Positions 1-12,600 of a stretch of DNA of 64,000 nt are shown here, in pieces. Origin of the DNA: Panagrolaimus kolymaensis (lineage: Eukaryota > Nematoda > Chromadorea > Rhabditida > Panagrolaimidae); contig JAJQJQ010000014.1 in the NCBI GenBank assembly GCA_028622995.1, forward strand, positions 1,922,001 to 1,986,000, in the 5' to 3' direction. Each line of letters opens with the position of its first letter. Positions within the stretch are counted from its first letter, which is position 1. A program made the position numbers and the translations under genes. The notes under the pieces were generated by a model. It did no database searches, was not told the DNA's origin, and saw nothing but the letters and a program-made list of their open reading frames with translations.

Positions 1-700
1 GCATTTCACATTAAACCCCGCAATAAAAACCCTTCTTTTGTATTTCATTTTTGATAACAAAAGTTTCTCTTGGTTACTATCGAACGTGGCATAAAGATGG
101 ACATCATACACAAACATCAACATCCTCAGAACCGCCATGGATTTCTCACGTGAAATACTTATTTCGGCATAATAAAATCATGTGAATTTCTTATGTTTTT
201 GAACTCTTTTTATTTTTTCAACTTCGAGTAAAAATGAAGCAAAGAGTCCAATGCCAAAAAAATAAAAATCTTTTGTTTTGAACTTAGTTTACATACTTGG
301 AATTTTTTTATTTAGATAATTAAGCGGCGGCGCTACCGTTTTTACTCTAAACCCATCAAAATGTCGGTCTATAAAAATATAATTTTTGACATTCATTATA
401 GTTATTGCATAGTTTATTATATCAGCATTAAAATTACAAAAAAAAAACGAACATATTATTGAATTTTGAAAATACAAAATTTCTTTATTTTTGCTAACAC
501 CTTCTTTATTAAACATTAATCATTCAATTTATCTTTTTTTATTAAATAAAAAAGACTAAATATTTTCCATGCATTTATTTGTTTCCATCTTTTCTTATGA
601 TGTGCACTGCACAATTTAAATGTTGTCCATTTACACATTCCGCTATTTCATTCATAAATTATTTCTTTAGTGGATTACTGTAGTCAATCGCATTGCAAGT
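1..700 (+). repeat. Left arm of long inverted repeat
   Basis: The reverse complement of this stretch matches about 14,815-15,535. Positions 1-400 are nearly identical, with shared blocks such as the Ser/Arg-like stretch around 60-160. Positions 400-700 have drifted, but blocks such as AATAGCGGAATG remain. The arm is cut by the window edge: the right arm continues outward to at least 15,660. The arms enclose about 14 kb. Superfamily is unknown, and no transposase or integrase is visible between the arms. Confidence 0.85.
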
Positions 701-779
701 AGGATAAATTATCTTGTACCGTATTAAATTTACTCGTAGAGTTTCTCTTAAAACCAATAATAATTAATTTCTGATTTTT

Positions 780-1310
780 TTACGATAAAATTAAAAACTA
801 TGGAAGCTTTTCTCACAAAACACGAAGTTTAGATCTTTGATAATATAAATTTAATATCTGCCAAGAAAAAAACTGGCGGAAATAGTAAATTTGTCTTCAT
901 GTGAGAACTGAAAAATGTAATTCCCCGTTATCTATTTTTTTTTAAAGAAAAATATATATGGGAGCTTTTTTGAACAAAACTCTATCAACATTTTTTTCTA
1001 TCAAAACACACACTAGTTTCATAAATGTCTTTGTTCGTCGCATTTATTTTTATATATTTAAATATGTCAAGGAAAAACAAAAAAATGACGGAAATAATAA
1101 ATATTGGCTTCAAACGCTTAAAAAAAATTATTGGCTATGAAGTTTTTATTTTCTAAGAAAAAGTTTTGGTGATAGTTCTTTAATCGAATTTTGTTTTCAA
1201 CAAATTTTTAAATTATTGCTTTCACCTTTTACAACATCTTTGTTCTAACATAATAATATATTATTATTAAAAGCTGGAAAAAAATATGCTTCGGAAAATT
1301 AACATTTCAT
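780..1310 (-). repeat. Dispersed repeat, copy 1 (inverted relative to copy 2)
   Basis: The reverse complement matches 19,770-20,300 over several blocks. The clearest is 1,145-1,285 against 19,785-19,910, where runs such as AGCTTTTAATAATAATATAT and GAAAGCAATAATTTAAAA are shared. A second block is CATGAAGACAA..TTCCGCCA. The copies have diverged and contain small indels. No open frame is shared, so it is probably a non-autonomous element or an old segmental copy. Confidence 0.7.
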
Positions 1311-1554
1311 AATGTCAAATCCAAAAATGCGCGAAAATAAAAACAATGTTTTCTAAATTTTATGTAGGTTTAAATAAAGCTAAAAAAATTAATTTCTTAA
1401 TTTATTTCTTTCAATAATCATTTATGTGTTATTAGTTGTTGAAGAAGTATAAAAAAAAATTGGTGACTCCATCACAATCGCACATAGCAAATTAAACTCT
1501 GTAAAAAAACTTCTTTTTCAATAAATGAAGTAACAAATCCAAATTTTTTTACTA

Positions 1555-1680
1555 TTAACTGGATTATTCATTGTAATCATATCACTTAATTCTGGATTAA
1601 AAAATAAGGCCGAATTATTAACTATTCGCACCCAACCAACTTGATGTCGTAGTGGCTGGGGTATTTGTCGTTGTTTTGTT
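1555..1680 (-). pseudogene. Decayed fragment of the Thr-rich secreted-protein gene
   Basis: This segment aligns with the 3' part of exon 1 of the minus-strand gene at 8,617-9,663 (its 9,245-9,340). It shares the block TATTCATTGTxATCAT and the following CTTAATTCTGG, then a purine-rich stretch that corresponds to the Thr-rich coding tract. There is no signal peptide, no neighbouring exon and no open frame. It looks like a remnant left by duplication of the gene or by movement of an exon fragment. Confidence 0.6.
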
Positions 1681-4129
1681 AAAGAAAGAAAAAAAAATCA
1701 ATTTAAAAATTCAAAAAAAAAAAAAAAAAGTTATGCTTTCTTCTCGCGTTTTTCCATCTTATTGTATCTGAGTGAAAGTCTTGACCTTCATTTTGTCTTT
1801 TATTCTGCGCCGCAAACTTTTCCAAAAAAATGACAAAATTTTAATGAAAAGCAAGAAAAAAAAATTAATGTCAACAATCTTTCATATTTTATTGCGTCAT
1901 CGAAGTTGTTGTTGTTACTTTGTTGAGTTGAATGCGAACCAATAAATTTTGTCCATTTCTTTCTTTCATTATTTATCGGAAAAAACAATGCGCTATTTTA
2001 ATTTTAATTGAAATCGACCTTGAAAAAAAAGAAGCCACGACGAATTAATTTCTTTATCATAAATAAATAAAAAAAGAGTCATAAAAATATTTAAGATCGT
2101 CCAAAATTTCGTTGGACTGAAAACCATGCATAATTAAATTGGAAACGAAATTACTTTAATGATTTTTTAACCATAAAATTAAAAACAGAAATGAAAAGAA
2201 AATTTTTTTCAACAACGCATGGTCAAGATTTTCTAGGGTATGCAAATATGAAAATTAAATCAAAGTTCCATTTGTTGTAATAAAAAAAATGTATAAATTT
2301 TTTTAAAACCAAAATTTCCATTTAAATTAATTCTGTTTTCAGTTGTTTCAACTGTTGTAAATCTTTTTTGATTGTTTCATATTTATACTATTTGTTGTTA
2401 GTTTTACAATGTAGTATACTTCCACTATTTTACTACCGGAAGGTTCTGTTTTTTTCTTTTATCTTGACAATACTCAAGTTTTTACAACAACAAAAAAAAA
2501 AGAATAGAAAGAGTAAAGGTTTAGCAAAACAAATTAAAGGTTAAAGAAAAATTTTCGAAGACATTTTTTTAATTTTAAAAAATTCTTTGTGAACGTGTTT
2601 TACTTAAAAATTAAATTGTTATTATAATATGATTAAAGTTTTGCTTGCAAAACAAAAATTTCTTTCATGTTTTTTTTTGCGTTTCTTTTGTGAAACATCG
2701 TCTCCTTCTTTTATTTATATGATTTATTGCGACGACGCATCTCAAAAGGCAATAGAGAAATTAAACAAACTTTTTGACTTTGGTTTTGGTCGCGCATATT
2801 TTTGTTGTACTTTTTCTTTTAATCAGCTCGTACTTCAAAAAGTCCGTAATTTTAATTAAAAGCGTATTTTACAAAACAAAAAGAAAATAGGTAAAATATT
2901 ATAAAAATTAATTTAAATCAATGGCAGCAAATATGTACAAATGACGCGGGTTGTCAAAAAAATAGGAAAAAAAAGTGAGCAAATAAAGTAAAGAAAGAAA
3001 AAAGTTTTTTTTCAAGAAGGAATTATCGACCTTGGCCGATGCAAATGAACTTTACTAAAACTATCAACTAAGAGAGCTACAAAAATGTTATATCTTGGTT
3101 TGAGTCCTCCAACGCCTACAGCAAAGTGGAAATCACATTTTTACTACTAACCAAAAAAACACTTTTATAAAAGGAATTTAAATATTAGTTTTACATTTGG
3201 TATGTGTTTAACGCATAGTTATTTTCTTTATTTTAGCCTACAGAAAATTAAGAGAAACGTATCCAAACAGCTGAACAAGTTTATAACGATCTTTCATACT
3301 TAATTTGCAGCAGTAGCAAACCTCAAAAGAAAGATGGAATTATGTATTTGCTGCTGAGAAATTGTTTTTGTGTCGTAAATAAAAACAAAATTTAAAATAT
3401 TACCTTTAAAAAAATGGAGCTCTTGTTGGAAGAATGAGACCACATTTTTCAAATTATAAATGTACTAAAATTCTTAGCAAAAATCTTAACAGAATTGTGA
3501 TCATTCAAGTATACTTTTTTTTTAGCTTTTTTACGATTCCTTTTAATCCATGAATTCAATTTTCTGGCGATTTATCCATTTTTGATCGGAAAACATATTT
3601 AAAAATTTTCAGCCCAAACTCATTTTAATTTTTTGTTAATTACCACTTCAGTTTTTTTAACCCGAATTTTTTCTTCTTTCAATACCTATCAGGCAAATAC
3701 ATTTTTTCTATTTCATTGTAACGATAAGGTGTTACTTATGCCCGGAAATATAATATGAGTACAACTAATTCCTTTTATTTAGTCCTTTACATGCATTACA
3801 GACATTTTTATCATCCAGACTTATAGCAATTAAAAGCATTTTTTAAAGAAAATTTTTATTTCGATTATTTGATTCCCATTTTTTTTAACTTTTACATAAT
3901 TTTGCAATCTTTTTTTGTAGTTGAGTTTTTTTTGTGTGGATTATGATTATTGGGTGAATTAAATTTTTGTGATTATATTAAAATGATTTTAGTATAATTT
4001 TTTTTCCTTATTTTGTTTTTATTTTTGGTTGAATACAGTATTATTTTAAAGAAATGGAGTATTTTTTGTTGGTGAAAAAAAACCTAAAAAAATAGTTTTT
4101 TCAATGCATTTTTAACAAAAGAATCGAAA

Positions 4130-4300
4130 GATATTATTTTTTTATTGCTTTGTTATTCTCGAGAAAAAAATCCATGGATACATACATCATCATAATCGTT
4201 GCCCACATATGTTGTTCTTGATGTTTGTTTCTTGTCACAAAAAAATATAATAAATATTATTATTAAACTTAAAAGAGTCCAAGAGTTCTAGAAAACAAGA
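4130..4300 (+). repeat. Local direct repeat, copy without insertion
   Basis: It shares CATGGATACATACATC, the following CGCCCACAT-like block and the T-rich sequence upstream with the segment split by the element at 4,865-5,338. Positions around 4,155-4,240 correspond to 4,815-4,864 joined to 5,339-5,390. This copy therefore resembles the empty target site of that element. Outside about 100 bp the similarity fades. Confidence 0.6.
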
Positions 4301-4864
4301 AATCATTTAATATTGCTTTTGCAACGTTCATAAAAATTTTGGCACTTTGGTTTTAAAATAAGAAGTAAAAGCCTTCCAAAACTTTCTAATATTTGGAAAA
4401 GAACGCGTCAAGATTGAACAGAAAAAACTTCCATGAGAATTTTATTTTTACTTCTCTTAGACATGTTTAATTTTTCTTTAGGTTACTTTAAATTAATCAG
4501 TAAAAAAAGTTTATTATCAATAATAGCTTTTTGTTTTTTTTATAATCAAATAATCATTGACAAAAGTTAAAGCCCGAAAATTTTGTTTTTGCATGAATTA
4601 CTTTTTGTTTTAGTAAATAAATTTTATTTGAAAAACTATTGCACAACCTAACATTTGAAGATTGAAATTAAACCCAAAAAAGTCAAGGCTAAAGCAAATT
4701 TTAAAGAAAGGATGGATGCAAGACTTCTTTTGTTATAAAAAACAATTTAAAAAAATATTTTTCTTCCATGAAATTCATAAAAAAAAAAAAAAGAAAGAAA
4801 AATAAAATCTATGTATTACTTTTTTTGCTTTGTTTTTCCCGAAACTGTCATGGATACATACATC

Positions 4865-5338
4865 CAGCGCTGGCGGTTTACCGAAATCCTTCGGTTTTCG
4901 GTTTCGGTTAACCGAACCGAAACCGAAGCTTATCGGTTTTCGGTTTTTCGGTTTAAATCGAAAACCGAAATCCTCGATTTTCGGTTTTTTGGTTTATAAA
5001 ATTTTTCGGTTTTCGGTTCGGTTTGAAATTCAAAATCGTTATTTTTTGGGATAAAATATTAGGTATTGCTTAAATAATGCCTTTTTATGCATTATTAGCA
5101 TGTTTGCTAACACTTTGGGTAACAACTAGATACATTTTTCTATGAAAAACGAATTCGGTTTTTTCGGTTCGAATCGGTGCACCGAACCGAAACCGAAGTT
5201 TCTCGGTTTTCGGTTTATCGGTTTGAACCGAAAACCGGGATACTTCGGTTTTCGATTTTCGGTTCGGTTCGGTTCACCGAAAACCGAACCGAAAATGCAC
5301 CGAAAACCGAACCGAAAAACCGAAAACCGCCAGCGCTG
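4865..5338. mobile_element. hAT-type miniature element (474 bp) with 8-bp target duplication
   Basis: The ends are inverted repeats, CAGCGCTGGCGGTTT on the left and its reverse complement on the right. They are flanked by the identical 8-bp sequence CATACATC at 4,857-4,864 and 5,339-5,346. Eight-bp duplications and CAG..CTG ends are typical of the hAT superfamily. The interior is almost entirely short inverted and direct repeats of ACCGAA/TTCGGT, and no transposase is encoded. Open frames across it are artefacts of this low-complexity sequence. The clean duplication suggests insertion after the surrounding segment was duplicated. Confidence 0.88.
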
Positions 5339-5728
5339 CATACATCGCTCACCATCGCCCACATTTCTTGCTCTGGATGTATGATTCTTAAATCCAAAAC
5401 CAAAACATTATTGTTTTTAAATTACTAAAACTTGAGAACAAAATTTCTTCAAATATGCAAAAGTTTTTTTTTGATACTTTGAAATCAATTTAACATTGTT
5501 GTTTTGAACACTTTCGAATTTTAAATGATTATAAAAAAAATGAAGGCCAACACTTTTTTTGATAAAAAATTATTTTATTAAATAAATAAAACCACACCAA
5601 AATCACCAAACAAATAAATATTTTAAAGAATACATTTAAAAATATATGTGGATATTAAATGAAGACAAGTTTAAAAACTACAAAAAAAATATTTTTGAAA
5701 AATATGATTAAAGAAAGAAGAAAAAATT

Positions 5729-7281
5729 TTATAATTCAGAACGAGGAGTAGTATTGTCAGTTCTACAATGTCGAGGTGGAATGATGCATTGAGATGTGGC
5801 TTTATCGTATGTGGCTTTCAAAAATTTAGCGTACACTTTAAGACAATATCGCCACTATAAAAAAAGTTAAAAATTAATAAATCCATTTAACAAAAAAAAA
5901 GATATTTCAAAAAACTTACATCTTCCATACGGATAACACATTCACATTCTGAAATCTGTGTGTAACCATCAGGGCAAATTTGATTACTTGCATACACTAA
6001 AAAAAGAAATAATTATTAATGAAGAAAAAAAAGCATTTTTATATTAAAAGTTTGTTTGTTACTTACCATTCATTTCAATAAGACCTTCATAGTAATCTAG
6101 GTCTTTCGTAGTGGAAACCTTTCTATCGATGACATATTGATTGCATGAACGTTGGTATGGTCGGATGTTCTTTAGCATGGTCATAAAGACGCAGCTCGAA
6201 TTTTTTTTAACATAATCCACGCCGACGCATGGAACATCGCCATCATATGCCAAACATGCTTTTTGGCATTCTTGAAGGGTAACGCCACCAAAAATTTTAG
6301 CAGGAATCGCACTAACATAATAACCATAAACATTTACAAATGTTGGTTGTTCTAAAAATGATGTATTTATTTTTTATTTTATGTTGAAGCAAATTTAATT
6401 CAAGAATAAAGTTTTCGATTTTCGAGTTTCCATTTCGTATTGTAATTCTAGTGACAAAGAAATCAAAAAATGGTTGATTTTAAATCTGAATTCACTTCAT
6501 TGAAAACAGATTCGAAAAATTTAGTTTTGTTTCTTTAGAATTTTAGATTTAATTTTTGTGTTTTATTTTGCCTCAAATTTTGTATAAATTATTTTAAAAT
6601 TCTTTAAAATTTATTAAAAGAAACTTCATGGCAGCTTATATCTGAGCTTACAGAAAACTATTTTAATGCAAATTTTAGCCACTATAATTTGTAAATAAAA
6701 TCATGATGACAAAAAATTTTTTATTTTGAAGCCCGCATGCTAAACTAAAGTAAGGCCCTAAAAATGTATCCTTAAAACGAAAGCTTGGCATCCTCAAAAA
6801 AATTTCGATTTAAAACTCGGTTTTGGACATAAAAAAATTAATCATACAATTTTTGCGCTATGAAAGTTAGATTTTAAAACATAATATAATTATTACCTGT
6901 TACTACTGTGGTAGGTGGAATGGTTGTTGTAGTAGTTGTTGTTGTGGTGGTGGTCGGGGCCATGCAGTTAGCTTTCATTGAATTAAAGCATACTAAAAAA
7001 TTTATTTATGGTGGGAGCTTTCTTAATTTTTAAACATCGCTTTTACTTACCATCATAAGTTTGACCACTTTCAATGCAATCCTTCCAAGATTCTCGGCAA
7101 ACTAGAAAAAGAAATTAAAAGTGTAAATTTTAGTATATTTTTCATGCATACTTTTTGATGTCTCCCAACCGTATTTTTCGGCAAAAACATCAAAACTGTC
7201 TGGCCTCATGGTAGTATCTGCTGAAGCATACAAAAGAGAAAAAGATAAACAACAAAAGATTGCATAATTAAATATAAGCAT
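5729..7281 (-). CDS. Secreted PAN-domain protein with Thr-rich linker
   Basis: The model has six exons (7152-7281, 7051-7101, 6897-6992, 6067-6351, 5920-5996, 5729-5854) that join in phase to 254 aa. The N-terminus (MLIFNYAIFCCLSFSLLYASA) is a clear signal peptide. A short Cys-containing segment follows, then a run of about 11 Thr, then a PAN/apple-like module in exon 4 with the pattern C..C..YDGDVPCVGVDY..C.F and further Cys. A Cys-rich tail of about 68 residues ends the protein. PAN modules bind proteins or carbohydrates outside the cell, so an extracellular or cuticle/secretory role is likely, but the substrate is unknown. A CACTG-ended repeat element lies only 105 bp upstream of the ATG. 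PAN assignment is moderately sure and the gene model fairly sure. Confidence 0.75.
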
Positions 7282-7385
7282 ATTTGAATCCTAAAAAAAT
7301 ATTATAATAAAAAAGAAACTTTGTCTTCTAAATGGTATTTAATAAATCTAGTTGAAAAATTAATGGAAAAGAATTTTTTTATGTG

Positions 7386-7771
7386 CACTGAGAAAAATTT
7401 TGCTTGTCACACTTTTGGTGTGACAAGGAAAATAAATATATGGTGATTGGCCCAATAAATTTTGTAAGGTTTAATTTTCCTGATTTTAGTTTCTCTACAA
7501 TGCGTTCTCAACCGTTTTATTAATTTGTGATTGGAAAAAAAAAAGTTGTCAAAATTTTGTCACACAGGTGTGACGTGTTGTACAACACTTTTTTTCTCTT
7601 AAAAAATTCATAACTTTTTTGAAAAACATTTTTTTTGAAATCTGTTGAGTAGGCATCGTAGATAATTATGAGGAGCAATTTTTTAGAAGAAAAAATTTTA
7701 TCGGGCCAACCACCGTATATTTATTTTGCTTGTCACACCAAAAGTGTGACATTTTTCGATTTTTCTCAGTG
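7386..7771. mobile_element. CACTG-ended inverted-repeat element (386 bp)
   Basis: Imperfect terminal inverted repeats of about 68 bp begin CACTGAGAAAAAT on each end. Each contains an inner palindrome, GTCACACTTTTGGTGTGAC. A related TCACAC..GTGTGA palindrome sits in the middle near 7,560. A possible TG duplication flanks the element, so a CMC-like origin (CAC ends, short duplication) is possible but not established. There is no coding capacity. It lies immediately upstream of the PAN-domain gene. Confidence 0.75.
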
Positions 7772-8616
7772 TGGAACATATAAAAATTTTTGTTTTGGAT
7801 TTTTAAATAGTTGATTCATTAATTTTTTCAAATTTTTTTATATGTACAATAACTTCTAAAAAATTTTTTTGTTCCATTCCAAAAAAATTAAGCTTTAATG
7901 ATTTCAACCATGGGCCATTCTCTCTTAGCTTCTGCTTGCTAATATATAAAAATTTAAAAAATTCACACGAAAAAAAGATATACATACGAGAAAAAAAAAA
8001 CTGTTCTACTTTTTTTTCTCGCGATTCTGCTCTAAAATACTAGCATCACTATTAAACAATCGAGTGTGCTTCTTTTAAAATTTTATGAAAATAGTGAGCT
8101 TTTACTTTCAATGAAAAGACTCCGCCAGAATTTTTTTTATTCGACTCTACATCGTCTTACCATTGACTACCACTTGCTGCTACCTTGGATATATGTTCAA
8201 TAGACAACGGATATATCAAAAAAGCATCTCTTGGAGAATTTTTTTTTATTCTTTCTTGAATACTAGTAACCAGGGTTTCGCGGAATTCCGACTATTTTTT
8301 TACGTCCGTTCCGCCTTTGCGGAAGTCAATTATCATCGGATACAGCATAAAGATAAACAAAAATATGTATATGTCGAAAAAATATTTATGCTAGTAATCT
8401 TGGCCGAAGAAATGATTTTCTCATCAAAAATGAGACAGTTTAGAGAGTTTAATAACGGAAATAAATAACACTATATTTACTTAAATGTCCATAAATGTTT
8501 CAAAATAAAGAATACCTAAAAATGAAAAAAAAACATACAAATTGTTTGTCTGATATTAATTACAATTAAATTATTTTAAAAGTATTTGAAACATTTAAAC
8601 TAAGTTATCAATTTTA

Positions 8617-9663
8617 TTAAACACCAAGGCGGCATGAAGATGGGAATTCGCACCCATTACAGCTAAGTTTATTAACTTTTAAATAAATTTGATTTGTTAG
8701 AGGAAGATAATTATCATTTCCATCTAATTGTTCTGCTCTGGTCAGCGTATCTGCCATATCATTAACATTAACTAAAGTATTAAATCCACTAATGACAAGC
8801 CTCATATAGCATCCATCCATTTGGCAAGATGAAATTAATCGAATACCGTTATCAATCATCGGAGTAACATCAAACTTATAACAAATATTATCCGTTGTAC
8901 ATACACATAAATTAGGACAAAATGTGCTTATATTTTGTCTATAAAAAAATTATTATATGTTTAAAAAAAATCGAAAGGAAATAATTTTTGATATTTGAAA
9001 CATACGGAATTTAAAAGTTTTTGTAAAAAAAAAATTTTTCATGAAGTTTTAAGCGCAAGTAAAAAATTTTTTTAATAAAATTAAATGTAATTAATCTTAC
9101 TGTCTAAAATCAAAAATCATTTGTGTATCAAAATTAAGCGCAGGAGTATAAAAAAAATCTGCTCCACTTTCGCAAGGGCACATTGCTAAAAGTTTAAAAA
9201 AAGTATTTTATAATAAACAAATAATATAAAAATTACCATTGGCTGGCGTATTCATTGTGATCATCTCGCTTAATTCTGGAGCAATAAATAAGCTGGAAGT
9301 ATTGACTGGTTGCATGCATCCTGCTGTGGTGGTGGTAGTCGTCGTCGATGTACTAGTGGTTGTGGTGCCTATAGTGGAAGTGGTAGAAGTTGTGCCTATG
9401 GTAGTGGTGGAAATGGAAGTTGTTGAAAATGGTGGAGGGTTAGTTGTTGAAAGTGGTGGAGGGTTAGGTGTTGTTGAAGTGGATATACCTGTTGAAGTAG
9501 TGATGGCGGTTGTTGTTGAAATTGGCGGGGTTGGTGTTGTTGTTAGCATCATCATAGTTGTTGTAATGGGGATATCGCCACCACCATTAGTGCGCATTGG
9601 AATGCATGTGCCACAAATATCCATGGAAACAAATAAGCAAGCAATCAAAAAATAAGCCAACAT
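8617..9663 (-). CDS. Secreted Thr/Ser-rich protein with Cys-rich C-terminal region
   Basis: Three exons (9237-9663, 9101-9185, 8617-8938) join in phase to 277 aa. The protein begins with a signal peptide (MLAYFLIACLFVSMDICG). A mucin-like Thr/Ser/Pro tract of about 85 residues follows, probably heavily O-glycosylated, then a C-terminal region of about 160 residues with roughly a dozen Cys in pairs such as CPC, CVC and CNGC. The layout, signal peptide plus Thr tract plus Cys domain, recalls nematode C6 and DUF281 secreted proteins, but the Cys spacing does not let me assign a family. A broken copy of the exon 1 end lies at 1,555-1,680. A functionally similar layout occurs at 52,771-53,970. Confidence 0.72.
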
Positions 9664-12600
9664 GTTTTCCTTAAATTTTAATGGATAAAAAAATCATGTG
9701 AAAAAATTGTAATTGCTTGTTATGTACGAAAAATAGCATCAAAGTAACACAACCATGTTTAAATTTTTTTAAACATTTTTCATAATTCTTAACATTCTAT
9801 TCAAATCCCACCCCCTTCCCATCCTGAGTCAAAAAATTTAAATACGGGATGAAAAGTTAAAAAATCGTCCCCTTTCTTATTTTAAGAAATCAAACAACAA
9901 TAGTACAGGAAAAAGGGTTTTTAGTTGCTTACTCATAATTACATATATTGAATTTTAAAAAGTTTATTTTCAAGTTTAAATAAAGCCAAGCCATTGAAGA
10001 CCGAAAAATTAAAAAAGCCGAGCCATTGAAGACTGGAAGTTATTAAAGAAAAAATAAAAAGAGAAAATAATAATGTAGCATCTATTCCAAAAAAAATAAT
10101 AACAGAAAAAAGTTTTATTTTGTCTAAAAAATGCTTTTTCGTCACCTTCATTTTTTAGTTTTTTCCTTTGCTAAATCTTACAGTACATATTGTACTTTTT
10201 ATAGAAAAAATGGGACAATGTCCCAATTATAAAATTCAAGTACTTGACATATTTTTATTTATTAAAATTATGTTAGCAAAATATAAAATATCATAATAAA
10301 ATAGTTTTATTGAATGATAAAGATTAGGCTTTTATGCAAAAAAAAGTATTTAAAAAAGTTAGAAGTTTTGGAGCAAGAACATCAAAAGTGCTAAACTTTG
10401 CTTTCATAAGCGCTCGTGTTAAACGCGCTTTTTGCTAAAAGCTTATGAAAACAGCCCTGCTGCTAATGAAAGCATTTTCCCACGCACAGTTCCAAACACT
10501 CTGATTTTAAAAACAGAAAATGCTTATTTTTGCCAATTTTGACACCCCTATTTTTGATATTTTAGTTTGTTTTCTCATCTCAAAATTCAAATTTAATAAT
10601 AAAAAAAATTGGCTTTGTGAGATTTTCGGACTAAAAGATTAATATTTATCTCCAAAATATTAACAACGTTAATCAGAGCTGTCGAGTTTCGAGTCGGTGC
10701 ACCGAAACTCGATTCGAAGAATTTTCAGTGCACCAACACCTTAGATGCTAATTCATCGATAATCTATGTAATATTATTATATTTTTTAGACTCATTACCA
10801 CTATTTATATTTTGATCTTTATAAGGCGTATCCCATTTTTAGATTGGCTTGACACCGTTTTATAATTTTTTGCTTTTTATTTTTTTATGCTTCTTTTTTT
10901 TTTGTGGAGATTTTAAGACATTCCTTTAAAACTTAAGATAAATTTCTTTTTATATTTTAGTCAATGCATAAAAAAAATATATTTAAAAAAATTGAGTTTA
11001 ATTTAAATAATGTCAATCAAAGTATTTATCTGAGAAAGTTTTTTTTACATAGAGTTATTTTTCTTCTTCTTTTTCTTCTTCTTAATTTCCTGTATCTTAA
11101 AAGTGAAATGATCACCGAATCATTTGATGGATGAATGACGGATAATTTGATATCAAGAAAAATATCCGAAAAAAGTTTTTTCTTCCTTTCTTTTCTTTTC
11201 CTTTTTTAAATCTGGCGTCGTTTCAGATTAAAAAAAAAGTTTCTCGCAACCTAAAAAAATGCTACAATTTTTTTGATAAATCCTTAAAGTTTTAAAAAAA
11301 AAAAAGACCCATTTTTAGAAACTTTTCTTTAGAGTTTTTCAAATCTCTCTTAATTAAATATATCCTTTAAGTAATCTTTTTAATATTCTCTTCTTCTTTT
11401 TCTTTATAATATACCAACCAAGTATGTATGTTTACAATCTAGCTTTAACTGTTAAAAACGATCTTAATTTTATATATTTTATCACATGAGTCGCGTGCTC
11501 GCTAAATTCGGCGACTCTCTCCATCAGTGTTGTGTTACTTTTCAAAAAATTTGGCTTCGACTCCGCTCCGGGCTTCGACCACTATTTTTTTCAAACTCAT
11601 TTATGTTTTTGAATTTCATGTGATTTTTTCTTTGGAGCCTTTTCACCGGATTTTATAGCTCTTTTACCATCTAGAAGTTCTAGCCTTGGCCTTTTTTAGT
11701 TGATTAATTTATTCCTATAGATTCAAATAAATCAGTTAATTCGTCCACTTCTGAACTGTCGAGTGTCGAGTTTCAAGATTTTTGATAAGAAAATATTGTT
11801 TTACAATGCTAGAGAACTTTTTTGTTAAAAAGAAAAGTTTGAAAAAACATAGTAGTTTGCTAAATTTTTTTCTTTCTTTTAAAAAAATCTAAAACTTTAT
11901 TCGAACGTAAGCTGTTGATTAGGGTTGTTGATTACAATTTGGCGGAACGCAGATTCCATGATCAAACAAATCATGTGAATTATAAAAAAAAGTAATGCAT
12001 ATTAAATTAGAGTTAACTTTCTAAACATATATTGTTGTAGTTTTATTTCTTCTAATTTTTTTTTAGTTTTTGAACATTCTTATGATTTGATTTCTTATTT
12101 CTCTGGCTTTGTTCTAAATGTTTTTTGAACTTTACTCATAAATAAGAAATCAACTAGATGATTCTCACTTTGTATTTTATCCTCAAAATTGTATTTTCGT
12201 AAGCATTTTAACATGAATCGATTAAAATGAGCTTTTCATTTTCAATTATATGGGTTTAAAAACTCTAAGAATAGTTTCGTTACATTGACAGCCCTACCAC
12301 AAATGTTGAGTCTTTAGTTATAAAAAATAATAAAATAAATGAACCCAAGAAAAAGTGGCAAAAAAAAAAACCAAAACACCAAATATAAATCACCCAGCAT
12401 ATATGGCTACAATCATTAACCTTCCAATGAATCAATAATGAGAATGCTAAGAGGAGATTTGTAAGCATCGTTGAACATTTTATTAATGAATCACATTTTT
12501 CTATTGTTTCATGCAAAAATAAATCAATTATGGTAGTATAGATATTTTAAGTAAAGACATGAATAACAAAAAGTAATTATTTAATTATATAAAGAATTAA

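Larger units (their letters stand above)
1..5728. other. Gene-poor, repeat-rich region
   Basis: No credible coding exon was found apart from one decayed fragment at 1,555-1,680. The short open frames here are low-complexity Phe/Lys/Asn strings typical of AT-rich DNA. The region contains the left inverted-repeat arm, a dispersed repeat (780-1,310), a local duplication and a hAT-type miniature element. Confidence 0.7.

Noticed and set aside
5126..5428. Several overlapping open frames on both strands at the hAT element
   Set aside because: All arise from the ACCGAA/TTCGGT repeat sequence; no protein-like composition.
8163..8468. 101-aa open frame beginning MTTTCCYLGYMFN
   Set aside because: No start context, neighbours or homologue recognised; a CAGGGTTTCGCGG segment inside resembles a lone transposon end, but no partner end or target duplication was found.
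9239..9655. 138-aa plus-strand frame (Val-rich)
   Set aside because: It is the complement of the Thr-rich tract of the minus-strand secreted-protein gene.
10380..10460. TTCATAAGC..GCTTATGAA inverted repeat
   Set aside because: Only 9-bp arms in AT-rich sequence; likely chance.
10674..10740. CAGAGCTGTCGAGTTTCGAG sequence resembling a hAT terminus
   Set aside because: No inverted partner or 8-bp duplication found; similar short scraps at 11,755 are in the same orientation.
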